From Atriophallophorus winterbourni (Eukaryota; Platyhelminthes; Trematoda; Plagiorchiida; Microphallidae), in the NCBI GenBank assembly GCA_013407085.1, contig JACCGJ010010473.1, positions 209,688-273,687 of the forward strand: DNA of 64,000 nt, in the 5' to 3' direction. This document shows positions 11,195 to 21,599 of this stretch, piece after piece (the stretch's first letter is position 1; each line of letters begins with the position of its first letter). The notes beneath the pieces are model-generated. The model was not told the DNA's origin, ran no database searches, and saw only the letters and a program-made list of their open reading frames with translations. Position numbers and translations under genes: made by a program.

Positions 11195-11410
11195 GCATTG
11201 AACAAAAATCCTTATTTGCATGCATTTCATTCACACACCCCACGGCCGGTTTCATGCTGTTTGCACTCATCCGGTAGGGACAGGTCGATCAGGAACCGTA
11301 CGTATTGAAACAATGGAGGAATAGTAAACAAGTTTAGCTTGTCAGCCACTATTGGATAAGGTTGGAACAACCAACCTGTTCAATCATGTGTCAAAACCAA
11401 TATATCGATA
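11195..11410 (-). repeat. hammerhead-bearing dispersed repeat, copy with CGGATGA core
   Basis: Read on the minus strand: TGATTGAACAGGTTGG.., ..GTTTCAATACGTACGG, CCTGATCG, then the ribozyme-like core at 11238-11279, then TGTGTGAATGAAATGCATGC. Pairings kept: stem I CCCTAC with GTGGGG; stem II GTGC with GCAT around an AAACA loop; GAAA box present. Changes: core U4 is G (CGGATGA) and the cleavage triplet GGUC reads GGCC, so this copy is probably inactive. Confidence 0.6.
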
Positions 11411-11452
11411 TATATTTGCTATATATATATATATTTATATATAGCAAAAATT
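11400..11452. repeat. AT-rich palindrome
   Basis: Contains ttgctatatatatatatat followed by ttatatatagcaaa, a self-complementary TTTGCTATATA.. / ..TATATAGCAAA structure. Simple-sequence in nature. Confidence 0.8.
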
Positions 11453-11459
11453 AGTATTT

Positions 11460-12715
11460 GTAAACTGCAGTGTGTTATACATTTTAGGTCAATACTGTGT
11501 CATAACCGAATGTTTCTAATTGTGTACACTGTTTATAATGAGAAAGAGCCAGCTCGTAATTTAAAACTGCTTGAATTTTTAGCATGAAAGCGACACGCAT
11601 GGGTAAACTGGTCAGTCTAAACCGCAAAGTAAACCGGACTGATATTCGAATTCCTCTACAATAGACCAAATTTTAACATACTGGGCTCTACAAACGTTAA
11701 AGGAATGTCGATGTGTGATACTAAATTATGTAATTTAGATGTAGCATAATTGAAGGTATTCGTTTAGTTACATTTCGCTGAATGTGATACAATTGTTATA
11801 ATATATCAGTTTCTCCTAACAAAATTGATAAATGCTCATGAATGCTTCCGTCAGTATTAGATAAAATGAGAGTGGGTTTTACTCACCAAAGTTTTCACTG
11901 CCTCGTTGGTCTCCCAAGTAGGACAACTTTCGGGTATTACATTTTCTATGTAAAAATATGGAATACAAAAAATCTAAAAAACCTACCTTCCATTATGCTT
12001 GTATTTGATGGATCCACCCAGTTTAGTCAACGACCGGATTTGTCGGGTAACCGGTATTTTTTGAAATTATAAATCGATCAGGTGATCGATATATCTAAAT
12101 TTAGCGGTAAACTTGAAGTAATAGAATATTATGCTCACCATGCAGGGCTATGTTTTCATACTGAATAACACATGGGTATTGTCAAGAACCTCTAAAACTG
12201 ATAAATTACGTTTACGAATTTCGATCCTATTTAGAATTCGCTTCGGTATACATAGAATGTGATAACTAAATTTGAGGGATTATATTAATTGATGATCAGT
12301 TCAAAATCACAATTAAAATAAAAATCTGAGAGCAAAAAAACTTTACAGCTAATTAATCTAATGTTTTATATTGCCACAGAAGCAAATTACCAACGGATAT
12401 TTGGAAATTAACTAAAACCATCAATGTGTGGTATGCCATGAACCAAATCGAAACATATGTCGTGTGATATTACAGGAATTTTACGTTAAATTCAACAAGT
12501 TCACGTTTGTAAATTTTCTTGGTTTGTAGAAGAGTATGGTGAAACTAACTTAATACATTAGCAATTCCAAGAATTCGTGGAAAGTCTTCAACGGTGGAAA
12601 TTGCGTTACTACTAAATACTACAAAATATCAATGAATACCATCATAAAATAAATTTAGAAATGGGTATTAAAAATATGAATTAAATAGTTTTTTAACTTA
12701 TATCATTAACAACAT
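11460..12715. other. no gene seen
   Basis: Very AT-rich, without a recognisable domain. The open frames at 11484-11669 and 11842-12072 have no family signature. Confidence 0.4.
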
Positions 12716-12724
12716 AGATTCAAG

Positions 12725-13610
12725 GATTTATGGTTAAAAAAGTTAATACTTTACAACACCACAGTATTACGGTATGAATAAAAGCATGAAAATTACAATA
12801 GTATAAAAGCAATAGAGAATATCAAACGTAAGGCTCACGAATGACGTTCGTTTGCGCGTGCAAGTCCAATTTCGCTTTAAAAATCGCCAGGCAAGGAGAG
12901 TCCACCACATGTTGGGGTAGGGAATTCCAAAGAAATATAGCTCGTACGGCGAAAAAATGGCGCCGACATTAAATACACGAACTTGGAACATAAAGGGATA
13001 AGGTGTGTCCGCGTGAAACTTTCCCATCACACACATCAAGTAAGTGTTTTAGTGGATGTCCTTTAGTAGCCACAATTTTGTAGGTCAGAATAATATCGCG
13101 TCGTATCCTCCTTTGGGTAAAGTCACATAGACCCAGAGTTCGCAATCTTTCCGTATACGGAACATTGCGATGATCCATCACTAACTTTGTTGCTCTATGA
13201 TAGATTTTATCGAAGAGATCAATATCTAATCGCAGCCAAGGAGCCCAGACCTCTACCGCATACTTCATCGTAGGGCGAAAGTAGACATTCATTATCCTTG
13301 GTTACGTTGCCAAAGAGAATCTTCCAAATATTCTTCGAAAGATATCTAACAATCTGTTTGCCCGTCGATATATGTTCTGGCAGTGCGCTGTGCCCTTCAG
13401 GTTTCCGCTAATCCACACTCCAAGATCTTTTTCTAACGAGCTCCATGCTAGGTTTTCAGTTCCCAATCGATATGTCCAAGGAACATTTTTGCCAAGATGG
13501 AGCATCTTACATTTCTGTCTGTTGAATGACATGTCATTTATGGCTGCCCAATTCCACATGTAGTTATTCATTAAGATCGTGCTCTGCAGGTAGCCGATGG
13601 ACAATATTCC
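12725..13610 (-). mobile_element. CR1-like LINE, 3' half, frameshifted
   Basis: On the minus strand the region after the RT core can be followed: MSFNRQKCKMLHLGKN..., EKDLGVWISGNLK, then in another frame YFRPTMKYAVEVWAPWL..., KIYHRATKLVMDHRNVPY. It continues to the C-terminal W-NSLP-type segment (in yet another frame) and a terminal block GGATTTATGGTTAAAAAAGT at 12722-12741 (+ strand view). At least two frameshifts are needed, so it is dead. The upstream RT core and endonuclease are absent (5' truncation near 13610). Confidence 0.8.
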
Positions 13611-13619
13611 ACGCGTGCC

Positions 13620-15150
13620 GAAATTTTATCGCATAAATATTTTGTTATGTCATTCGAATCAAACAACAAATGCAAGCGCTAAAAAGTTCGGAAATTCTAT
13701 GGTTGAATAGCAGTTGTACCATTTATGGAGACTGCATGCACGAAAGGAATTCATTTTTATTTTGTAACACCTATTCATTATCCATTCAATCATCACTTTG
13801 ATATACCCACATATAATCAATATAGCCTTACTTTATTCGCGATTTTGAGCGCGCTGTAATAAAAATGTCAAGTAGTTTAAAGGACATATTCCGTCCAATC
13901 AATTGTTCGTCAATTCCCAATGTTATCCTGTACTTCTGGAACAGTTATTCGGATGATTACTCATCAGTAGTAGTTCCTTTGAAATATCCATAAATTTGTT
14001 CGAGACAATGGAAACATTGGACTCGAAATTTGCTTTTTGTTCAGAACAGCAGAGCACATACTTTTCCCTATGTAGGGATCAAAGCTAAGACCGTCAATTT
14101 GTGTTCCCTCGATAAAAGCATGCCCGCAAGTGTGTTTGTATGTGAGTACGATATCTGGACTTTTTCGATTGGACGAACTACATGCACTATTTTGTTCGAT
14201 ATTATTATTATTCGCTGTTCACGTTGTGACAGATAAAATTTGGTCTATCACGTGGCTCCATGTTCTAACTTCTGTAGAACACCATTCCTTACATTCCAAG
14301 AGACCATTTTGTGTATCTTATTTTCAGACTGGCACACAAGCAGCGTTATATTCTGGATCTGTCGTGATGGAGACAGCAACAGCTATCATAGTCACGCAAC
14401 CGTTCATATCTCTAATTCAGTGATTACGATCGGAGGTGTAAGGTTACTACGATTGAATATGTTGAGCACATTAATCATGGTCAAATGCAGTTGACCAATT
14501 ATAAAAATTAGAATCGACAAGCTGGAGTGTGATGGTTGCAGTCTTAATGAGATATTCAGATCCTTGTGAGCATTTTATTTGGTTTGTTCACTGAATATAG
14601 CTCTTATCTTACTCATCTTGGATATCGTGAGCCGTTTCAAAAACAGTAACTTATTATGGGCAGTATCGAATTAGATTGTTTAGCGTACAACATTTTTACT
14701 CACCTGTTACAAATTCTGAAGAGGAGAATACATGATCTGGTTTGGGTTGGTCTCGAAACCGTTACTGAATAATGGAAGAACTCTACTATAAAAACACCCA
14801 AATATTCTCTAACAAATTCAAATCATTTCTACAGTTTAGAGGTTAACTAAGACTAACTTTACTTTCTTTACCCAGTGATAGCAAACGGTTTGAATCCGGT
14901 ATTGAATTAAATGTGTAGAATATGTGAGCAAAAGCGAACGTGTTTGTTTTTGAGTTTTGACCGATGATTTAATTTTAATTGGTGAATCAGTATTATGGAA
15001 CCACAGCTATTCCTACGACATTTATTAGTGAGTACCTTGAAATTCAAACTGTTAGCTAACACTTTATCAACCAAAATTCAACCACCAAATAGGAAACCAA
15101 ATAGGGTAATTTACAATTGAACAATACAAAGAAATTTGAGTGCAATCGAT
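13620..15150. other. no gene seen
   Basis: Overlapping open frames at 14030-14494 on the + strand lack domain signatures. Nothing else is recognised. Confidence 0.35.
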
Positions 15151-15159
15151 TAGATTAGT

Positions 15160-15380
15160 TTTTGGGTAACGTTTCACTTCTGACACAGAAGCTTCGTCAT
15201 ACTAAGCGTGATAGTCAGGACAGGGAACATTACTAAGTAGCAGTCAACCCACCACCACTGATTTGACCTTACTGCTAAACAGCCTATAGTACGCCTTCGG
15301 TGTGTCACGTCTCGTAGGCATGACCAGGATCACTGGTGCATCAGAACCGAACGGATAGTTTTCTCTTTCTTATAAGTTAA
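15160..15380 (+). repeat. dispersed repeat family R4, copy 1
   Basis: Shares GTAACGTTT..C..CACAGAAGC, a GTGATRGTCAGRACARRGAAC block and TAGCARTCNACCCACCA with 17325-17535 on the same strand. A shorter match (CTGGCACAGAATCTTCGTCA, later TCTACCACCACAGTTTGGCC) is at 56578-56670. Family not identified. Confidence 0.5.
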
Positions 15381-15389
15381 GCGTATGGT

Positions 15390-16390
15390 CGCCTGGTTCA
15401 AGATTCTACGTATCGCTTCAGATGTACATTTTACATACGGTATACAAACTGTATCCCGCCAATTTTTCTCTGATTCTTCGGATGGGCATTTTACCTTCAT
15501 CAATTGGCGTTTTACAAAACGTTTTGGTTAAATGTGGTCTATGAGCCCTTGGCTCGCTTTACGGTGCGCCTGTTGTCGGTCTCTTTCGTCACTGCACAGG
15601 TATTTTATCTTATGGAAAATGGAACAAGCTATGGAACTGAAAACCTGTCGTGGATGAGCGGAAGTGTATCGTACTACAGCATCTGTATCGATATGATTCC
15701 GATAGGCCGTTGTTTTTATTTTCCAGTCTACGTTTTGTGCTAATCGGAAAAGTGCCTGGACAAGATTTCACTTCCTTTGTGACCGCAATACATGGGTCTA
15801 TTTCATTTAAATAGTTGAAGAAGGCCTCTAACTGATCTTGCTTGATGATAACATAGCACCACCATAATTTTGGATAAGCCCTTTATTGTTAAGGGATTTG
15901 TTCTCGAAATTCTCCATATACATGTTCGCAATACTGGAGATATCACCGAACCCATTACCAACTCTTCTTTTTATCTTTGTAATTACTTAAGCAGATCGAT
16001 ACACCGTTGATAACTTGCTGGAAGCACAAGTTTTCGAGGGTTTCTGTAATTTAAATATGATGATCCTTCTAGCTTATGGCCATTTACAGCACAACAGTGG
16101 TTTGTAACCAGTTTGCGTTTTAATTGACTGACCTATATTTGACGAGGCACATTTCTCCCAGCTTTGCTCCCGAATACCATTAGGGAACCCCTAGATAATG
16201 CTCCGTATATGAATGTAATAAATTTGCTATTACGCTTGATAGTAAACATCCAGTATATGAACCCAGAACATGTGACTCCAATTTCATTAATATATTACTA
16301 ATTGTATGATCCATGACAGCTTAGAAATTTGCGGAGAGTTTTCATAGTATGCAAAAGCATTTTGGTCTTGGTAAGACAATAAGCGATATG
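15390..16390. other. no gene seen
   Basis: The open frame at 15504-15743 has no recognisable domain. The surrounding sequence may be retroposon-derived, but I could not place it. Confidence 0.3.
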
Positions 16391-16689
16391 CTGAATGATA
16401 ACATATTTCCGACGTCATTCGCATCAAGCTACAATTATTAGGTTAGTTAATAGATTGGAATATTGGTTTCAACTAATTAGAGATGATGTAATAGGGCCGG
16501 TAAAACACCCTGAAATTATTCGATTATCCATGTCGTCGTCTCCGGGGGATTTGATTTCAGTTTACCCTATTTTAAATACCGCAAATAACCCTCTATAATG
16601 CTTATTTAATCTACGGAGCTCGCACAAGACAAGAGCTCACACATTCATTCTAACTGTCCCTCACTCGCGACTCAACTGTAGACGACATC

Positions 16690-17030
16690 TTGTGTCGTGA
16701 AAGTTTGTTTTACTTGGAAAAATCTACCCGATTATGTTGTAAACTCACCAAATCAGCAGATTTGCAATAGAAGTCTTAATGCATTTTTGACCCTTAACCC
16801 GTGCATCGAAGAAAACTATACATATTGCCCTCATGCATCTACATTTTTCATCCCACTAATCAAATACAATTTCTGCCCTTTGAATTTTTACCCGATTCCT
16901 GAACTGCTCTGTAATCAACCAAATCCCGTTTTTGCTCGTTATATCATTCTTACTTCCCATATTATTCTGTGGATTTTGTACAGCTATATGCTTTTTAGAC
17001 TATTAAGATTGAATTGAATTGAATTGAAAT
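16690..17030 (+). mobile_element. CR1-like LINE, 3' terminus
   Basis: The frame begins MKVCFTWKNLPDYVVNSPNQ, matching the VRVCFTWNSLP-type C-terminal segment of the LINE at 39.9 kb. It runs on to YMLFRLLRLN and a 3' tail of ATTGA repeats (TTGAATTGAATTGAATTGAA, 17010-17029). The short tandem 3' tail is typical of CR1-clade elements. Truncated at 5' near 16690. Confidence 0.75.
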
Positions 17031-17324
17031 CGCAGCTACAGCAAATAAACAGAATGAAAAAATACGATATTATCCCAACGCAGCACTCCTGTGTGATTAT
17101 ACCATATCTGATTTCGTTAAATTCAGGCATTACAATACCACGATTCATTTGTATGCACTCAGCTCAATCATCGGTACAGTAGAAACAAATTCGTCCAAAA
17201 ATAGTTCCTTTTTCATGCAAAATCCACCTCGGAAATCATTTTAGTTTCAGAAACGTATTTGCAAATGTCAGATTGATTAGTCATTGGCATGAAATTGAAA
17301 TTTTAACGCAATCGGTTGTGACAG

Positions 17325-17535
17325 TTTTAGGTAACGTTTAGCCCACAGAAGCCTCCATCGACCAAGGGTGATGTTCAGAACAAAGAACCTAATTAAATAG
17401 CACTCCATCCACCAACTGTAATTCGTCATGTGTTGGACACTGGCGTTATTGTGGTGTATGTAAACGTAGATGAACTACAGGCTAGCATTTGGCCTTTATA
17501 TCATAAGCCTGTGATACGTCACTTGGTAGGTGACC
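17325..17535 (+). repeat. dispersed repeat family R4, copy 2
   Basis: Diverged match to 15160-15380: GTAACGTTTAGCCCACAGAAGC, GGGTGATGTTCAGAACAAAGAACC, TAGCACTCCATCCACCA, then CATAAGCCTGTGATACGTCAC. No coding signal. Confidence 0.5.
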
Positions 17536-17634
17536 TCCGAGAAGAAATATTTAATCTTGGGTAATTAGTTATCAAAATAGATCAAATCGTTAACAACAGC
17601 GTTTCCTTTGAAGTTGTCACTTGAATTTTTGTAA

Positions 17635-18000
17635 TTCAAATGGTTTAATGGTCCAAAAAGCAAATACTTTACAGTAACCATAAGTTAAAAATATAGGGAA
17701 GGCATAAAAGCACAAATCTTTTATCATACACGGAAAGTCGGCTTATGTATTCCGGTTAGAGGGTGTATTTGGTCAACATATACTTGTCAAGTTCAACCGT
17801 GAACATGTTCAAGCTTGATGCACAAATGATATGTGGGGGCAGAGAGTTCCATTTAAAGCGAACTCGGACAGCAAAGAAGAAATTTTTACAATTTGATCTA
17901 GATTGTGGAATAATTAACTTGTAGCCAAGAGATCTGCTACCACGTGCTTCTTGCCGATGAAATAGGTGTTCATGCCCGGGTGAGCTGCCTCGTCCACCTA
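17635..18000 (-). mobile_element. CR1-like LINE, 3' terminus
   Basis: On the minus strand it encodes a decayed version of the C-terminal segment (F-W-NSLP.. followed by F..ELDKY) and ends in the terminal block AATGGTCCAAAAAGCAAATA (17639-17660 region, + strand view). This block corresponds to AATGGTCTAAAAAGCA at 39780 and 61767. 5'-truncated. Confidence 0.65.
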
Positions 18001-18309
18001 GTGAAAAATCGTTTGCTTAAACTTCACCATTTTGGCAATATCATCACCGCTGTTAAAACTTCGAAACCCTGAAACTTTCTAGTCTTAGGGATAGCCTTGT
18101 AAACTGAGACAAATTATGAATAGTGCGGAAAGCTGACCATAATCGAATTCCCTTTTGTATTTAGAGAAATGGGCAAGTTATGGTAAAATGTTGCGAGTAA
18201 TTAAGCTTACTCCAAAGAAACCGACGGGTAAATCCTTAGGCTTATTCATGTTGTCATAACTCGCCTAACATGCGTACGATAACTGAAACCTGATTTAAAA
18301 TACCTAAAT

Positions 18310-18475
18310 CCGCATACATTTCAATACCACGTACCCCAAGACTGGTTTCTGCAGTTCACACTCAACAGGTAGGAACAGTATGATCAGGATACACATATTG
18401 AAACAGTGGAGCATATAAGCCACTGTTAGATATGGTCAACACGACCAACACGTTCAATCACAGGTGCCTATGCAA
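18310..18475 (-). repeat. hammerhead-bearing dispersed repeat
   Basis: Read on the minus strand it shows TGATTGAACGTGTTGGTCGT, CAGTGGCTTATA.., CACTGTTTCAATATGTGTAT, CCTGATCATACTG and then a ribozyme-like core at 18334-18374. The GAAACCAGUC cleavage side and a stem I of CCTAC with TTGGGG are retained. Core A6 is U (CTGTTGA) and stem II is weakened, so cleavage is unlikely. Confidence 0.55.
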
Positions 18476-18479
18476 ATAC

Positions 18480-19500
18480 AGATGGTGTTGAACGCATGAT
18501 CATGAACAAAGATTCTCGTTTGCACAAATTTTCATCAGAGACACACAACGAACGTTTTCGTGCTGTCATTTTCGAAAGCGTACAACTGTTACCTGACATA
18601 TAACTGTGGCAATAAGATGGGATGTGTTCATTGCACATATCAAAAGAATTAAATTTAAGGTAACTAAACTGATTAATCGTGCAACTTCTTTTCAATCTTG
18701 CAGCAGATTTACCTCCAGAAATCGACTTGTATATGTTTTACGTGGATCTTTCAATTAGTGTCGAATTTAACTGGTGCATTAAGAACCCCGACTACGTGTA
18801 GAAAAACCGAAAAACCTTGTTCGACTGAATGCGCACCCCGAAATTAATGTTACCGCTCCTGGTGCCAAGAAATTCGTTTTTTATTTTGGATACGTAATTA
18901 TTGATTAGGCTATTTATTTTTCATGGACGAATATTTACTATACTATGGTAATTGTCAACCTAATTGACTTTTGCCAACATAATTGCTTGAATTTTGATTT
19001 TCAGACACTCGAGAGTGTAAAATGAACGACTCATATTCAGATTTATAGGAAACTTAACAGCAACTTCTGTCTAGGCCTTTTGCCAACATTTATCTTTTTA
19101 TAAAAAGTTTTTAAACAGTTATCCGGAGAGGATAAAGCTGAACTCAATTTGGTGAGTTCTTTCTTGTACATTTTTTGCATGTATCAATAGAGTTTAAACT
19201 GTTGAATTTAAGGCGAATGGATGTAAACAAATAAATTGAGTTCATGAATGTCAATCCATTTGTAGAATACACAATTCACAAGACACACTACAAGGATGAA
19301 CAAATCCATAAGCAATATTTTCTGAAATCTTATTCTGGAAACCGTAATCTGTGAGCGCTGATTAGCGCTAAAACTCTCTAGTTATCTGCGAATCACTCTG
19401 GTTATAATGACCTTGAATGTTTTAAATAAAATCATGTGATACATTCACCAGACTTCGTGAAGAATGTAACGGCAAATCTCAGAAATCATAAGGGTGAACT
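18480..19500. other. no gene seen; upstream of the C2HC gene
   Basis: No exon recognised. It presumably includes the promoter/5' UTR of the gene at 19508, but I can point to no clear TATA box or initiator. Confidence 0.35.
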
Positions 19501-19507
19501 CGATGAA

Positions 19508-20302
19508 ATGGATGAAAGCCGTTCCAACTCGAAATCCAAGCTCTTCCCCAGGACATCAAAATATGGTCTTTTGTCATGTGGTGCAACAGCCAAAGTTGAC
19601 CGATTAATTTCAAATGGAAGAGCAAAAATGTCAAAAATGTCAACAGAAACTCCAATTGCAACTCGTTATCGAAGCTCCTTGAAGTGCTCCGGATACATCA
19701 GAAAGCATAGCAACTCGAAAGCACAAAATACTTCTGTGAAAACTCTAAATGTAATCCCGAAAAATGTTAAAATATCCGAAGATTCGTTTACTAAATCTGA
19801 TAATACCACAATATCAAACCTGACGCCAAATAAATCCTCAACGTCAGATTTAGAAGGTAGAGTCGAGCTATGTAATTCCTGCAACAGATTTTATACTTTA
19901 CATTCCATTGCAATTCATTCGAAGACATGCAAATTGCTTCAAGAATCACTGCGTAAGAAGGCCAGTTTGCTGGAGTCCCTCCAACGAAAAATGCAAAAAC
20001 CTCTTACACATCCTCCTGGAACGCTGTGTTATATTTGTGGCAGACGCTATACCACGGCATCAATGCATCTTCATATCCTCAGATGCACACGCCAGTGGCA
20101 CCAATGGAACGAAATACTTCCGAAAAAATTCAAGCACAAACACTCCCCGAGTAAACCAGAACCAACTGATTTGGATTTGGAACGTCGTGTCGAAACGGAG
20201 CATATGAAGGGCAAATACTACTATACAAAGAAACACGCTTTGGATGACATTATGTATGAAGCAAGTCTGTTAAATAGTTTACCCCTAGAAATGATATGCT
20301 GA
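19508..20302 (+). CDS. C2HC zinc-finger protein (ZC2HC1/ZNF474 type)
   Basis: A single open exon of 264 codons from the first in-frame ATG. The frame is open a further 24 codons upstream to a TAA, without an ATG, and a possible acceptor (ttcaccag) near 19450 would allow an upstream exon. Two zf-C2HC modules are visible: CNSCNRFYTLHSIAIHSKTC (residues about 122-141) and CYICGRRYTTASMHLHILRC (174-193). Both have the Cx2Cx11Hx3C spacing of the ZC2HC1/ZNF474 family, and the second is followed by the family's usual W-x-x-W-N (QWHQWNE). The N-terminal 120 residues are Ser/Lys-rich and probably disordered. Several family members are linked to cilia or sperm, but nothing here proves that role. The reading frame is intact and the gene looks functional. 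Confidence 0.75.
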   Translation: MDESRSNSKSKLFPRTSKYGLLSCGATAKVDRLISNGRAKMSKMSTETPIATRYRSSLKCSGYIRKHSNSKAQNTSVKTLNVIPKNVKISEDSFTKSDNTTISNLTPNKSSTSDLEGRVELCNSCNRFYTLHSIAIHSKTCKLLQESLRKKASLLESLQRKMQKPLTHPPGTLCYICGRRYTTASMHLHILRCTRQWHQWNEILPKKFKHKHSPSKPEPTDLDLERRVETEHMKGKYYYTKKHALDDIMYEASLLNSLPLEMIC

Positions 20303-21130
20303 TGAAATTGAGGGAACAATATTCCTCATCGATTAGAACCACTCGAACGAATCTCTTGATGGATAGAATGGATTTGTTACTATCCAAGCTTGTGTGTTGA
20401 CATTTATATGCCGATGTATTATTTTCTGTTACAAAGCCTTTGTGATAATCTTGATGAAATATTGTGGTTCGTGATGATCCAGAGACATGTGAGCGATTAA
20501 ATGAGGAGGGATGAGGTTTGGTGGGCTTGTAAAACGCGGGTTGCCCTCTGTGAAATCTATACGGAAAAGGTTTCGGGATTTAGGTTCGCGATGTTATATG
20601 AAACCGGGTTTCCGTTAATAAGTTTGCAATTGTACTGAATTTAATTCGATCAGCTCCTATGGGGATAATAGTGTTAAAATGCCAGAGACTTTTAAAAAGA
20701 AATTGCTGAGAATTAAACAGCTTGTTCACCATGCTGAATTATTATGACGTACAAGCTTATAGATTTAAAGGACGCTCCATTCCAACCGCGGCGAAGATAA
20801 CATGGAATGCAGCAGATACTTGTCAAAAGCTATGACATAGCTGGTATTGACTTTCACTTCCGGACTTCATTGCTGATGTGATAGATATTTCGATTTTAAT
20901 TGGTGGCTAAAATTCCTTGACTATGCGTCTACTCGGAAGTTAGGAGTCGTGGAGATAAGAATTATTGCAAATTGCGGACAAAGACTGAACTGGTTGAAAT
21001 TCAAGGTTATTAAGAGAGGATAAACGGATATGGGAAGCGAATCTTGAAGCAACCCCGCGATTCAGACGAATATCAATTAGAAATCAGGGATTCTGCCCCG
21101 GTTGTATGTGGTCTGGACACAAATGGTTGA
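20303..21130. other. no gene seen
   Basis: Contains the 3' UTR of the C2HC gene in its left part; no AATAAA is obvious close to the stop. No domain recognised in the rest. Confidence 0.35.
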
Positions 21131-21139
21131 TTTCAGATG

Positions 21140-21560
21140 CCAGATTTATGGTAAAAAGCAAATAGCTGTAAAATGCAATAGAATATATGTATAAAAGTTA
21201 AGCAAATTTCGCTTTCATGTTCGCGTCCGTGGTTCAAATTAGGAGTTGGGGCAACAATATTTCATGGAAAGTTTTCACGCTTTGATGGTTGCGTTAACAA
21301 TGTATTTTAGGAATGCTATCCAAAGGTTGATGGGGCAGGCATATTCAAAATCTGACGTTCGTTTCTGCAATGGGTAACTTGTGTTGTGCATGGCCCCTAG
21401 TCAGTATGCCATATACGCATACGAACCTTATGGTTAACTGAGCTTGGTAGCACATTTACACAACTTAAACCATCAAGGGCTCTCACGGTTCACAGTCGAG
21501 TGTACCAGTCGATATTGAAATTGCATGTGCAGCTTAGCAAGCCCATAACGTGACTTGCGC
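21140..21560 (-). mobile_element. possible CR1-like LINE 3' end
   Basis: Begins (+ strand view) with GATTTATGGTAAAAAGCAAATAGC, closely like the terminal block of the CR1-like copies at 12722, 33200 and 49560. I could not follow a clear protein match upstream on the minus strand, so the extent is a guess. Confidence 0.35.
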
Positions 21561-21599
21561 GTAAATTGAACAACATCTGATTGATGAGATAAATGTTAT

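Noticed and set aside
19436..19507. Starting the C2HC protein at 19436
   Set aside because: The frame opens there with GTG, not ATG; the first ATG is at 19508. An upstream exon is possible but unproven.
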